A stretch of DNA of 64,000 nt, from assembly GCA_023079485.1 (NCBI GenBank), contig CM041090.1, positions 9,174,519 through 9,238,518 of the forward strand. The letters are read 5' to 3'. The notes under the pieces are model-generated. The model was given only the letters and a program-made list of their open reading frames with translations, made no database searches and had not been told where the DNA came from. Position numbers and translations under genes: made by a program. This stretch comes from Archilochus colubris (lineage: Eukaryota; Chordata; Aves; Apodiformes; Trochilidae). Each line of letters starts with the position of its first letter. Positions within the stretch are counted from its first letter, which is position 1. Below are positions 50,701-61,991 of this stretch, piece by piece.

Positions 50701-53700
50701 ATATGTGCTGAAATCCCAGAGCCACTTGGGTTTCTTTTGGAAACTGGAACCATTAACTGAAACAAGCTATGAAACAAGACCTTTAAACACAATAACCAAA
50801 TTATTTTCTCAGTCACTAAGTGTAGCTCAGGAATTTTGACTCTTTTTTTTCAGCTGCCAAAGGAAGCCACAGTAAGAGTACATGGTTGGTCTTACAAAAT
50901 ACCCCAAACATCTGTACTGGTGCAAGTCAGAAATTCACTGAGAAAACCCAGTTAAAAAAAATTATTATTTAGTGGAGCCATTCCTTTTTCTCAGAATAGT
51001 AATAAATATTAACCCCTGTCTCACCATTTGAGATGGGGCTGTGTAACTTAATCTTGTGATCCCTCCCATTCAGTATAGACATGCAGCCACTTGGAAAAAG
51101 CAAAACGTTCAGCTAAGTGTGTTCATCAAAGGCCCTACTTGGATAAGGTGTATTAAACCTCACTTTTCTGTAACTAATTCACATAGCACTATGCTTCTGA
51201 AAATGATGGGTTGCCAAGCCTCTGGTTCTTCATTTAAAGACAGACAACATATCACGACCACACTTCACTGGCTACAACACATCAGGAACATTTCACCCAC
51301 TTCTGAAAAGTTCCACATAAAGTTATCACCTTTGCCTTGACAGACAAAGTGTATTTTCAAATCTGCCAGTCCAGACTCCTCTCTTAACAGTCAGCAGCTG
51401 GTTCTCTGCTATTACAAATTCTGATACCCTTTTTTGTTGCTCACAAATGAATTACATCACTGCAACAGAGCAGGGACACAGAACAAGTGAGTCAGGGAAG
51501 GAAAACCAATCAAGGATGAAAGTAAACAGCAAGGGGAAAAAAGATTTATAAAAGATTTTCCCCTGACCAAGAAGTCAGGCATGAAGGTAATAGGGGATCA
51601 AGGAATTGGGGGATCAATCTGCACTGACTGAAGAAAGGATTCCTGGGTGTAAGACATTTGCTATTATTGGAAGATAAGCAGAAGAGACAGGATACAGAAC
51701 CTCTGTAAAATGAACAGACCCAAAGGAGACTGAAACACAGCATTCCAAATAATTTAGGAAAAACAACATTAAGGGCAAACATTTCCTTTATATAACTTGG
51801 CAGGCCAGTGCTTAAAAAATGAAATGTGGATCTCTAGCACTTAGCAACAGCAGATGGCCATAAAATGGCCTTGTGTGAACAATATGCAAAGCAACTGTGA
51901 GTTTTAATTCTATTTATCACAAAAATTATGAAATTTAAAAACTATTTTTCCCATGTTTTTTTCTTTTTTCTTTGTTTTTTTACTGCAGTCAAGTCCTTCT
52001 AACTTTCATAAAAACTGCATATCAAGCACTAAGAATTCTTTTTTTGATTGCAAAACACTAGTCAAGCAACACAGATTTGACAGCACAATGCTGAGAATGT
52101 TCCCAAATGTCTCTTAGTAATATTAGAAGGTAACATATGGATAACTGGTCAGTCCAAGAACAGCAAGACTTGGAGAAAGTATTCTGTCCATCCGTTATTA
52201 TCAATAAATGCACATTGCTTGCCACAGAAGCAAAGTTTGGCCAAATGATCTTACGATTTATCAATCCACTCAGGTTACCATGTCCTATTTTCTTAGTCAA
52301 GGAATTTGCTCAGAGTTCACAAGCTCACCACCAGCTCTGGAGATACTTCCTTATAGAAGAAAAGTTTTTTTATACTTATTTGTGCCACTTTTACACCAAT
52401 TAAAGGTATAATCCTTTTTCCTAGAGACTATATTCTCCTGAGGTCAAAATACTAAAGAGTTTGAGCACTTTCCTTCTCATTTCTATAGGTTTAACTCTAT
52501 CCTGAAGTAGAACTGTAGATTAGAAATTGATCAGCCCTAATCCAGAGAAAATATTCTCAGGTTAACACACAATCAGCAAAGTTATAACCGATTTAAACTC
52601 TGAATGAGACAAAAGGAGTTGGCCTAACTTGCCTAATAAATCAAACCATGCCTGGAATTTATGAGGGAGGAATATAGGTGAAGTAGACCAAACCCCTGAC
52701 ACAGATCATGTTAACAGTTTGACAGCATTGCCTCTCCTGAGACTTTAATCCAAGCCTGGACCTTAGTGGTGCTTAACTTCCTACCTTGTTGTGAGGTGTC
52801 AGTCATGACCCAGGCATACACATCTTGAAACAGCTGCCTAGTTTGTTTATTCTTGTTCTTTTTTACAAACTAATTGAAAGAGCAAAATAAAATGTTCAAA
52901 CCAAGTTTGTCAGAAGAGAAGACACTGCGGAGGTTCCTTTGCTTCAGGGAGAAAGGCCAGACCTTAACAAAGAATTTGGAAATAGCTGACAGCAGACTTG
53001 AGGCAGAAGACGAGGTTTTGGGGCATGCTGAGTTGCCTCTTCTCTAAAACAAAAGTGATTTCTTCCCTTTTCAGGAATTTTCTAACCAACTTATGTCACA
53101 GAATCTAACTTTTATTTTAAAATATTATAAAGTTTCTATTATAAATACAGTTCCAAGGACAGGAAAACATTTTGCCTTTGAGCAGTGGACAGAGCCTAGT
53201 ACTAGAATTTAATCACACCACTTAGCCAAATTTTATATGCCAGTTTTTAATTTTTTTTCCATTTCAACCTCTGCAATATGAATTAGATTTTACAGAAACA
53301 AATAACCTCATGCTATACTACAGTTTGGCAGGATTTTTTTTTTTCAGAAACAATACATCATTCTGTTCTTTTCCTTGTTCATGATGTAATGCACTTAAAT
53401 ATATATATTTTATATATATATATATATATATATCAAAGATTAGTATTACTTTTAATACAAAAATTTCAAAGCACATTCTAACAAAAGACGTGCATGTCCA
53501 CTAAAGAGCAATTCAAGAATATGAAACATATTTCTCTTTGTTTGGGCCACTCCTAGTAAAAGGGAAGTTTGTAAAAGACAAAAAAGGGAATTATTTGAGA
53601 GATTCCCAGATGAGAAAATTACATTCAACAGATTTCTCCATTAATTGCTGAACAAATCTCTACCTCCTTTTCTGCCACATTTATTTCTCCAAAATATGCA

Positions 53701-54604
53701 TTTCCATTAGTTTTTAATTTAGGCAAAGGAGCTTTAAAAGGTTTCTGATATTTTATAATGGAGAGATGTGAGAGAGGGATGTGTCAAAGACAGTGTTTAT
53801 GCCTCTGGTTGTTCTGAACAGCTGTTTTTTTCTAAAAACATATTTTCATCTGCAAGAATTATTCATCTATGAAAGCAAAAAGCCCACGGATTTCAATGGA
53901 GCAAGACACTGGCAGATTGTCCTTTGTTTTCTGTTTGCTCTTTTGTAGGCCCAGATTATTGTACTGAAGCTCTGACAATTAATCAGCCACAGGAAATCCT
54001 GATGAAAGTCAACCCTAAAGAAAGTCTGATAGGAAATTATGTCTTTTTTCTACTCAAAGAAAAGAATCTGAAGAATGGAGACTGAAAAGAACTGAGTACA
54101 GCAAGTCACCAAGATAAGGCCTTTTTTAGGACCTATTGATGAGGAAATTACAGACTTTTCTGCATCTCTGCATTGGTTGCTGGGAAAGCTTTGGAAATGG
54201 TTGTGAAATAGCAAATGGAAGAATGGTCAGTAAGGAATATTATGAATCAGTGATAGCCAACATGGTTCAGGAAGGAAAGGGCATGCCTCGCTTACTTGCT
54301 GGAATTGTTTAAACCTATGGCTGCCAATACTAACACAGGGAATGCTGTGGATCCTGTGCACTTGGATTTTCAAAAAACACTTGCCAGAATTCCTGAGATT
54401 AGTGTCTAATGTGCAAAGCCACAGCCTAATTCAAAAAAGGGAAAGGGGCCCTCACAGAAGTAAAAGGCTGCCCCTTGGGCAGGAGACAAGGCAAACCCCT
54501 CTAAGTTGCAGGGAGATTCTGGTGTTAAGAGGTGGCCTTGCTGATGAACTTGTAAATGCTCTGAGATGCAACTGACTGACACACTTGGAGAGAATGAGTT
54601 ATGA
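47727..54604. other. AT-rich unique DNA, no gene seen
   Basis: No gene recognised in 6.9 kb. It holds a 16-base A tract (50363-50378) and an AT dinucleotide array (53398-53434). Intervals 50085-50235 and 53860-54020 look like candidate conserved non-coding elements from their complexity and homeodomain/SOX-type motifs, without proof. Confidence 0.45.
53398..53434. repeat. (TA)n microsatellite
   Basis: Two AT-alternating blocks separated by tttt. Self-complementary, so it may extrude a cruciform and is likely to vary in length. Confidence 0.93.
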
Positions 54605-55813
54605 TCATAGAATCACAGAATCGGCTGGGTTGGAAGGGACCTCAGAGATCATCAAGTCCAACCCTTGAACCACTACTGCTGCAGTTACTAGATCATGTCA
54701 CTGAGTGCCACATCCAGTCTCTTTTTAAATATCTACTACTTCCCGGGGCAACCCATGTCTGATCACCCTCTCGGTAAAGAAATTCTTTCTAATGTCCGAT
54801 CTAAACCTTCCCCGGCACAACTTGAGACCGTGCCCTCTTGTCTTGCTGAGAGTTGCCTGGGAAAAGAGACCAAACCCACCTGGCTCCAACCTCCTTTCAG
54901 GGAGTTGTAGAGAGCGATGAGGTCTCCCCTGAGCCTCCTCTTCTCCAGGCTGAACACCCCCAGCTCCCTCAGCCTCTCCTCATAGGGTCTGTGCTCAAGT
55001 CCTTTCACCAGCCTGGTTGCCCTCCTTTGGACCTGCTCCAGGACCTCGATATCCTTCCTGAACTGAGGGCCCAGAACTGGACACAGGACTCGAGGTGTGG
55101 CCTCACCAGCGCTGAATACAGGGGCAGAATCACTTCCCTGGACCTGCTGGCCACGCTGTTCCTGATCCAGGCCAGGATGCCATTGGCCTTCTTGGCCACC
55201 TGGGCACACTGCTGGCTCATGTTCAGCTTCCTGTCGATCCAGACTCCCAGGTCCCTCTCTGCCTGGCTGCTCTCCAGCCACTCTGTCCCCAGCCTGTAGC
55301 ACTGCATGGGGTTGTTGTGGCCAAAGTGCAGGACCCGGCACTTGGCCGTGTTAAACCTCATCCCATTGGAATCAGCCCAACTCTCCAGTCTGTCCAGGTC
55401 TCTCTGCAGAGCTCTCCTGCCTTCCAGCTGATCCACACTCCCCCCCAGCTTAGTGTCATCTGCGAATTTGCTGATGATGGACTCAATCCCTTCATCTAAA
55501 TCATCAATGAAGATATTGAACAGAACTGGGCCCAACACTGATCCCTGGGGGACACCACTAGTGACCGGCCGCCATTTTGATGCAGCCCCGTTCAGCACCA
55601 CTCTCTGGGCCCGGCCCTCCAGCCAGTTCCTAACCCAGCACAGAGTGCTCCTGTCCAAGCTGTGGGCTGACAGCTTTTTCAGGAGAATGCTGTGGGAGAC
55701 GGTGTCAAAGGCTTTGCTGAAGTCCAGGTAGACCACATCCACAGCCTTCCCCTCATCCACCAGTCGGGTCACCTGATCATAAAAGGAGATCAGGTTGGTC
55801 AGACAGGACCTAC
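54605..55813 (-). mobile_element. CR1 LINE, 1.2 kb, young-looking
   Basis: The longest CR1 copy in the window, on the minus strand. Its tail (catagaatcacagaatcgg on the plus strand) is at 54605. ORF2 runs from [18 protein letters not shown] upstream of the first palm motif to the C-terminal region. Only a single-base loss near 55065-55072 and damage near the C-terminus at about 54750 break the reading frame. CpG sites are still present in its body, in contrast to older copies, supporting recent insertion. It is 5' truncated within the reverse-transcriptase fingers. Confidence 0.95.
54763..55341 (-). pseudogene. CR1 ORF2 C-terminal region
   Basis: The genuine CR1 reading in this frame starts near the [24 protein letters not shown] segment, after the one-base loss; the residues before it are an out-of-frame reading of the same element. 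It then continues through [42 protein letters not shown]. The natural C-terminus of ORF2 is lost by a further lesion near 54760, where a segment corresponding to the [13 protein letters not shown] region is shortened. Confidence 0.85.
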
Positions 55814-55829
55814 CTACATCTAGAAGCAC
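55005..55829 (-). pseudogene. CR1 ORF2 reverse-transcriptase domain, palm intact
   Basis: This 274-codon frame encodes a CR1 reverse-transcriptase palm and thumb. LDFSKAFD is at residues 35-42 (first catalytic Asp), [10 protein letters not shown] at 82-91, FADDTK at 112-117 (two catalytic Asp). All three acidic residues are present. The first six residues come from flanking DNA, so the start methionine is not genuine. At about residue 253 (QFWA) the frame shifts through loss of one base in a G-run, and the final 20 residues are out of frame. The endonuclease and fingers are absent, so the fragment is not an active enzyme. Confidence 0.93.
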
Positions 55830-58800
55830 AAGTAGAGCATTGTACTAATAACATGAAGACTAATTAATAATAAAGCTGTAGTTTTGCTAGTTTTGTAGAA
55901 GTAAATTTCAAAATTGAAGATCCTCAAGGCAGAGGGCACAGCTGCAAACTCATTCACCGACCCCCTAACAAAGCTTATTAGAAACACAAGCCTGAAACTC
56001 AGCAACACAGTTTTAAGACTGAGTCTCAGAACTAACATGTTACAGTCATTGTGAAGTTGTAAATAAGTAGATTGTCTACTTAGCTACAAACTGAAGAAAA
56101 AAAGATCCAAACTGGTTTTCTCATGAATGAAAGATGGAAAAAAAAAAAAAATTTAGGTGATAAAAATACTGGGGACTAGAAAAAACAAATCAATTCAATC
56201 CTTCCAAAATAGTGGTAACATATATGATCTGCCATTTTGCTAGCTCTTGGGAGTCTGATTTCTCAGGAAATGCACTTTAAGGCTTTTTTTATACCACTGG
56301 ATCTATTTGTTCTTCCATTGAAGTTGTTCTCCTTGAAATACAGTATTGACATATTCTTTTAGTTGGAGAGGGATAAAAAGTACTTACTGAACAGCAAGGT
56401 AACAGCCTAGTCCCTGATTTACTATTTTACACAAAGTAAATTTAGTGAATTTAATGCTGTCACCCCAAAATTGTACTAGTTGTCTTCCTTTCAGCCAGAA
56501 AAATGTGAAGGTTCTGTGCACACTTTCTCAACCACTTTGTGGTTTAGTGAACATCAACCTTGGAAGCCCCCAGCTTTTGAAGTATCATAACCACTGCTGG
56601 ATTAGAGACAGCTCTCCACTTTGATTACAGTGCAAAGGTGGTGAATCACTTCACGGTGAGTCACATCACAAATTTCATGTCTAGTTATCATAAAAATCTA
56701 CTCTTATTCTTACAGAGCAGAGAATATTAAATGCAATGTGTCAAGTATTAGTATTTTTACAAAGACTGATCTATAGGTATTTAATCATCAATTGGATTGT
56801 CTTGTACTCATTTTTTTTGTTTTTTTTTTTGTGGGTTAAAACACAACTGTGGTGCATTAATGATGTGAAATACTTTTGCTTCATTGTAGCACTTAGTACG
56901 GCTAGATCCTGTATAAAAAAGTAGAGGTAACAGAGGGGAAGAGGCAGCATTCACTGGTTTAGGAGTATTATACTGCTTCTTTACAATGCAGGAACAGCTC
57001 CACTCCAGCTGTCACTATTAATAAGAGAAGAAAGTATCACATATCAGCAAATTTGCAGCCTGATAATAAAAGACTACAAAATATCAGACACAGGAAGGAG
57101 CTCTGTGGCAGCTGATTCAGTGTTTTGAGAGTGCTGTTCAGTAGCAAATTCGGTTCTTTCTGTTTACAAAACAGGATTAAAATAAACAGGAGTTGATATA
57201 AGTGATTCATTTGCACCTCAAAGATTTCATTGAAGTCCTCATGTCTCCTGGTCTCTTTAAAGATATAAGGCTATTGACACAAGCGTTTGTGGCTTACTTC
57301 TCAACACATTTCACAGAAATTTAGTACCAACTTTATCTTGCCCAAACCACAAGACTAGGATTGGATAATTGCTGACTGGTGAATCAGCAGCAGGTATTTA
57401 GGAAATAAAAGGAAACATCATATGTTGCATGTTTATACTACTATTTTTTTTTCACACCATCAACTCCATGTGAATAAAACCTCATGTTAAAATAATTTTT
57501 TTGCAGCACTAGGTTTAGTTTTAGGTTGAGATTTCTGCTTCAAATTACAGTGAAGGGATTACTTGTATGAATGACAAACAGATTGATTTTCTGTGCACTA
57601 TAGGAAATACCAGTAACAATAGAATGGTGTTTTGCAGAGGAAAACAGAAATGCAGTTACACATACATCACAAAGTGATACACTGCTTCCTAGTTGTTCAC
57701 TGGAAGTTTGTCATAAACTATAGATAGATACAATTTCAGATCAGTAATTAGTGCTGTACTTTAGAAAGGCATGGCACTGTGATAATTTAGCATTAACCTG
57801 CTCAACACAATCACTATGCACTGCTCAGCTCCTTCATGCCACAAGCACCAATATTAAAGTTGCATCCTTGTTCAGAGGGATGGGCAGAATTCACCCATAC
57901 AAAGTAATTTGGTCTGGAGCAGTTTGTTTGACACAAATTATTAGAACTTGCTTATCTCAACAGGTATGATTTTCACATGAATCATAATATAGATGAAAAA
58001 TGATGTATGGTGATAACTGCAGTCACATTGTCAATCAGTTTTGTGTGCATGTATGAGTGAACAAGGCGGGGCTAATAAAAAAAATCTGCTTGCTTAAACT
58101 TTTGGAATTGTTCTTTTTTTTATATGTATTTATCACTAAAGGTTTTTTTGTGTCACGTAATATGGTTGTCGATAGAGGAAGAAAGCAAACATTCTTCAAT
58201 TTAGTGGGGTAAACCAACTCTAGGAGTGTGTCTGCTTAAAAGGCTAATGTCACTATCAGTAAGATTGCTAATCATGGTAATTTGCCATGGATCTAAATGA
58301 GGAAGAGAGCATTGGAATCAGGAATATTTCCAAAAGTACATACTTCTGTTTAAGAGATGCTCCACACAACTCCAGTTCAGGAACCACTTGATCACAAAAT
58401 CTAACCTTTCACTAACTTTTGGCATTTAGAGATACCAAATGCAAGTCTTCTGAGAAGATGCAGTGGTCACAGATTTTGTTGCTGAAAGTTTTTAAAAACA
58501 TGTAATTCATTACTAATACCACTGCAAAGCATCTGATATGTAACTTGAGGTTTGACAGAATAGGGAATGAACAAGAATTTTTAAAAAATATCATGAATTC
58601 TCTACAAAGTACAAAATTAGTAGCTTCAGTTGGAAGCAGAGATCAAATGAGTAATCTATAACAAGCCAGCTAAAATTCATCACAATTACAGTTGTTTAGA
58701 CATACTTCTTGGAGGCCAGATGCAGGGAGTCAGCATCCAGCAACAGAACTGCTCTGAGGCCTCTAGTCCCAAAACAACTCTTTCACCTCAGCACATCCCC

Positions 58801-60499
58801 CGATCTGGCTATGCCCCATCCCTGTTTTCAATTTAATGCAGCAAACGTACCCAGGTTTCTTCGTGCATGAGGCAGGGAGGATACTACATCCTGAAACACC
58901 TTCCAAATACACCCTTATCTTCTCTGCCCATCACTGACTTCTGTGTGAGGAGAAGTAAGTTTAATAAAAAAAACTCAGCTAAGCATTAATCCCCTGATGA
59001 CAGAACTGTCATATTCACTCAAGTACATTTGATACAGCTGACAATTCAGACTTTGCAGAATGTCAGTGCTGTTAGTTAAAATTTTCAGCTGTCAGATTAT
59101 ACTCCTCTACTAGCAACCTGTTTTCTACCAAAAATACTGTTTATCTGAATTATAAAAGACAGGGAAGTGAAACAGGAAGATACCATGGACAAAGCTTAGA
59201 GAAGGTTTTGGTGACAACACCAAGCCCTGGAGCCTTGCTTGTCTGGTCAGTTATGATGTAATCAACCCCTCACTGCACAATGTTTATAGGACTTTACTTC
59301 AAGGCCTATCATTTATTCTATATATTAACATCTAGAACTATAACCATGGTATAACCTAGTCATTGGAAAAGGCCACAAACTCTGCTATGGTCTGTCTTGA
59401 TGCCAATGTTGCTGCTTTACTGCAGTTGAGAAAGAATCACAGAAAACACTCATCTTTTAAAACAGATCACTGAGGTAAGTCAGAAAAGCACTGCTAGCTC
59501 TATACTTCAGCTGCTGTGCATTTTGAACAGTGTCTCCAAAGGATGTTAATTAATTAATCTGTATCACCTCCACCAAAAGCAGGTCAGCCCTACTGGAGAT
59601 GTGTCTGAATTAAAGTATTAATGTACACAGACTAAAGTTTAGATGTTAGGTTTTGGTTCTACACTATTTTTCCCACGTGGGAAACCAGAAACAGATGCAG
59701 AGTATCTGGTTCTGATTTCCACTGCACTCTATAGATCAGGAGGAACTCCACTGAGTAAAGCCAGATTGCATCTAAGTGAATTGCCTTGTAAATATTGTGG
59801 AGGATGTGGAATTAGAGCCCTGAAAAGTGTTTCAAACCACAAGATCTCCATCTCTCTCTGTAATGTCTCAATACCAAAACTCTCATATCTCTATTTCCCA
59901 AACGGAAGATGGTATTCCCAATCAGAACACTGCCCAGAAGCAAACTAATAATTTTAAAGCTTAAAAAACAAGGTTCTTTGCTCCAAAGCCTCCCATGTCC
60001 GTATATCAATTACCTGGTATATTGGTAAAGAAAGAGGCATTTTAAAAGAAAATTATAAGACTGGAAAGCCAAGTTCTTGTATTTGACAGAGTATTTGATA
60101 TTGCTCTTGAGATTCACTCATTTCAGATCTAAGATATTGGAAATGCTGTATTATGACTTGCTCTACATTAAAAACTAATAATACTTCTCAATAAAATGCT
60201 ACAAAACTCGCAGCACTATATAATATAGGGAGAAAACTCTCAAAACTAATATAAATGCTATTAATATATAGACTTACTAGAATACCATTTAAATGGTGTA
60301 GATATACATTTTAAAAATAAATGAATTCTGCAAGAATTCATGCAGAACCATTTACTTTGGCTTGATCTCCCTGTGCAGAGACAAAGCATTTTTTTTTTCC
60401 TCCTACCTATTGACTTTTGCACTTTAAAGATTTATAAATTACTATAGTAGGCATTACAGCCTGAAAAGGTGCCAGCAGCCGAGTTGAGAGGTGGCAAGT
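55814..60499. other. AT-rich unique DNA, no gene seen
   Basis: No gene, RNA gene or dispersed repeat recognised in 4.7 kb. An A tract lies at 56139-56151 and T-rich tracts near 56812-56830. Confidence 0.5.
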
Positions 60500-60640
60500 C
60501 ACAGAATCATAGAATGTTTGGGGTTAGAAGGAACTTTAAAGATCACCCAGTTCCATCCCCCCTGCATGGGCAGGGACACCTCCCACCAGACCAGGTTGCT
60601 CACAGCCCCATCCAACCTGGCCCTGAACACTGCCAGATCC
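60500..60640 (-). mobile_element. CR1 LINE 3' end
   Basis: A short minus-strand CR1 tail: 'cacagaatcatagaatgtttggggtt' at the 3' end, then 'cttcca/ttccatcccccctgc' and 'accaggttgctcacagcccc', stopping at 'ctgaacactgccagatccc'. It lies about 150 bp upstream of the CpG island. Confidence 0.9.
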
Positions 60641-60784
60641 CGGGTGACAGCTTGGGGAGAAGATGCAGAAAACATCACTGACAGGGAGGTGGGAGGTGCG
60701 GGCAATGCACCCGAGAGGGTTGGAGATGGTTGTGAGAAGGCAGGAGGGCTGCGGGTCACCAGCAGGTGGTTCCCTTCCCCTTTG

Positions 60785-61127
60785 TCACTCGGACAGCAAA
60801 GCCACCGGAGAGGCGTTTAACATTCGCCTTCCACAACTCATCAGCACTTTAAACTACCTCGGATGGGTTTTTACCGGCAGGACAGCTCCAGGACGTTGTG
60901 CAGCCGCAACCCACTACCCAAACGAGACCACCCGAAGAGCCCCGGCGGGGCCTGAGAATTCCGGAGGGTTCCCGGCCGTGCGTGGCCTCCGCCTGCTGAG
61001 CGCGGTGCGCGGGCGCCCTCTGCTGTCACACTGAGGGAGGTGGCACCTCGGCCTGCCGGAGCTGCAGGCTCCGCACCGGAGAGCCGAGGACCGGCAGCTG
61101 CTGGGGCTTCAGGAGAGGCAGGAGTTG
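60785..61127. promoter_or_regulatory. CpG island, candidate promoter with first exon
   Basis: I count about 28 CpG dinucleotides in roughly 340 bp, while CpG is very rare in the unique DNA of the rest of the window. The densest part is 60930-61090. No CR1 sequence covers it. At its right edge the plus strand has a good splice donor, gagttg|gtaagc, with the exon side ending at 61127. No TATA box is obvious, as expected for a CpG-type promoter. This is the best candidate in the window for a transcription start, either of a host gene lying to the right or of a long non-coding RNA. Open frames on both strands through it show no recognised domain, and GC-rich DNA gives such frames by chance. Confidence 0.6.
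61011..61027 (-). promoter_or_regulatory. CTCF-type motif inside CpG island
   Basis: The plus strand reads gggcgccctctgctgtc. Its reverse complement contains ACAGCAGAGGGCGC, which fits the CTCF core consensus CCASYAGRKGGCRS at 13 of 14 positions, including the invariant AG..GGC core. Location inside a CpG-rich segment next to a possible promoter strengthens the case. Occupancy cannot be judged from sequence. Confidence 0.6.
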
Positions 61128-61533
61128 GTAAGCAGTGCCTACCACAGGTTACCTGTGGGTTAAAACATAAGCGTGCAAACAATTGTTCTTCTAATAAAGT
61201 TTAAAACTGTTGGAAACGGGAGGCGGGGAAGCCACTGCTTTGGTCCATGCACAGATGTGTGCAGTGCCTTTGTTCTGATTCTTAATGGGTAGCAAGGGAG
61301 CTGTCCCCCAAACTTCACTGCTGTCCTGTCTTGTGAGCGCAGAGAGAAAATCTGCTGGTGGAACATTACTGCTGCTCAAGCAATGGGGACTCCTAAAGGA
61401 GCTGAAGTGGTCAGGCAGGCATCACTCCCACTTGGAGACCAGGGCAAGTGTCAGTCTCTGGTCTCTTCGCTCGCAGATAAGTGCACCAGACACAAAAAAC
61501 AGAATTCATGTAGCAAAAATGTACAAGCAAACA
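61128..61533. other. Unique DNA beside the CpG island
   Basis: If the splice donor at 61127/61128 is used, this would be the start of a first intron. No other feature recognised. Confidence 0.4.
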
Positions 61534-61991
61534 CATAGAATTCTCAGGGTTGACAGGGACCTTAAAGATCATCCAGTTCCAACCCTTCTGCAGTAGGCAG
61601 GGACACCTCCCACTAGATCAGGTTGCTCAGAGCCCTGTCCAGCCTGGCCTTAAAAACTTCAGGAATGGGGCTTCCACCACCTCTCTGTGCAACCTGTGCC
61701 AGTGCCTCACCACCCTCACGGTGAAGAACTTCTTCCTTACATCTAATCTAAATCTTCCCTTCTCTAGTTTGTATCCATTCCCCCTAGACCTATCACTACC
61801 TGACATCCCAAAAAGTCCCTCACCAGCTTTCCTGTAGGCCCCCTGCAGATACTGGAAGGCTGCAATAAGGTCTCCTTGGAGCCACCTTCTCTCCAGACTT
61901 AACAACCCCAACTCTCTCAGTCCATCTTCACAGGAGAGGTGCTCCAGCCCTCTGATCATCCTTTTGGCCCTTCTCTGGACACACTCCTGAG
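61534..61991 (-). mobile_element. CR1 LINE, 3' part, split by later insertion
   Basis: A minus-strand CR1 copy with tail at 61534 (catagaattctcagggttg on the plus strand) and coding part from about 61627 (RGLEHLSCEDGLRELGLLSLERRWLQGDLIAAFQYLQGAYRKAGEGLFGMSGSDRSRGNGYKLEKGRFRLDVRKKFFTVRVVRHWHRLHREVV). It is interrupted after 'ggacacactcctgag' by the composite element and resumes at 62559. The 6 bases cctgag at 61986-61991 are repeated on the far side. Confidence 0.93.

Noticed and set aside
60663..61182. Frames of 103-123 codons on both strands over the CpG island
   Set aside because: GC-rich DNA lacks stops by composition; Ala/Gly/Arg/Pro content without domain. Treated as promoter or untranslated exon instead.
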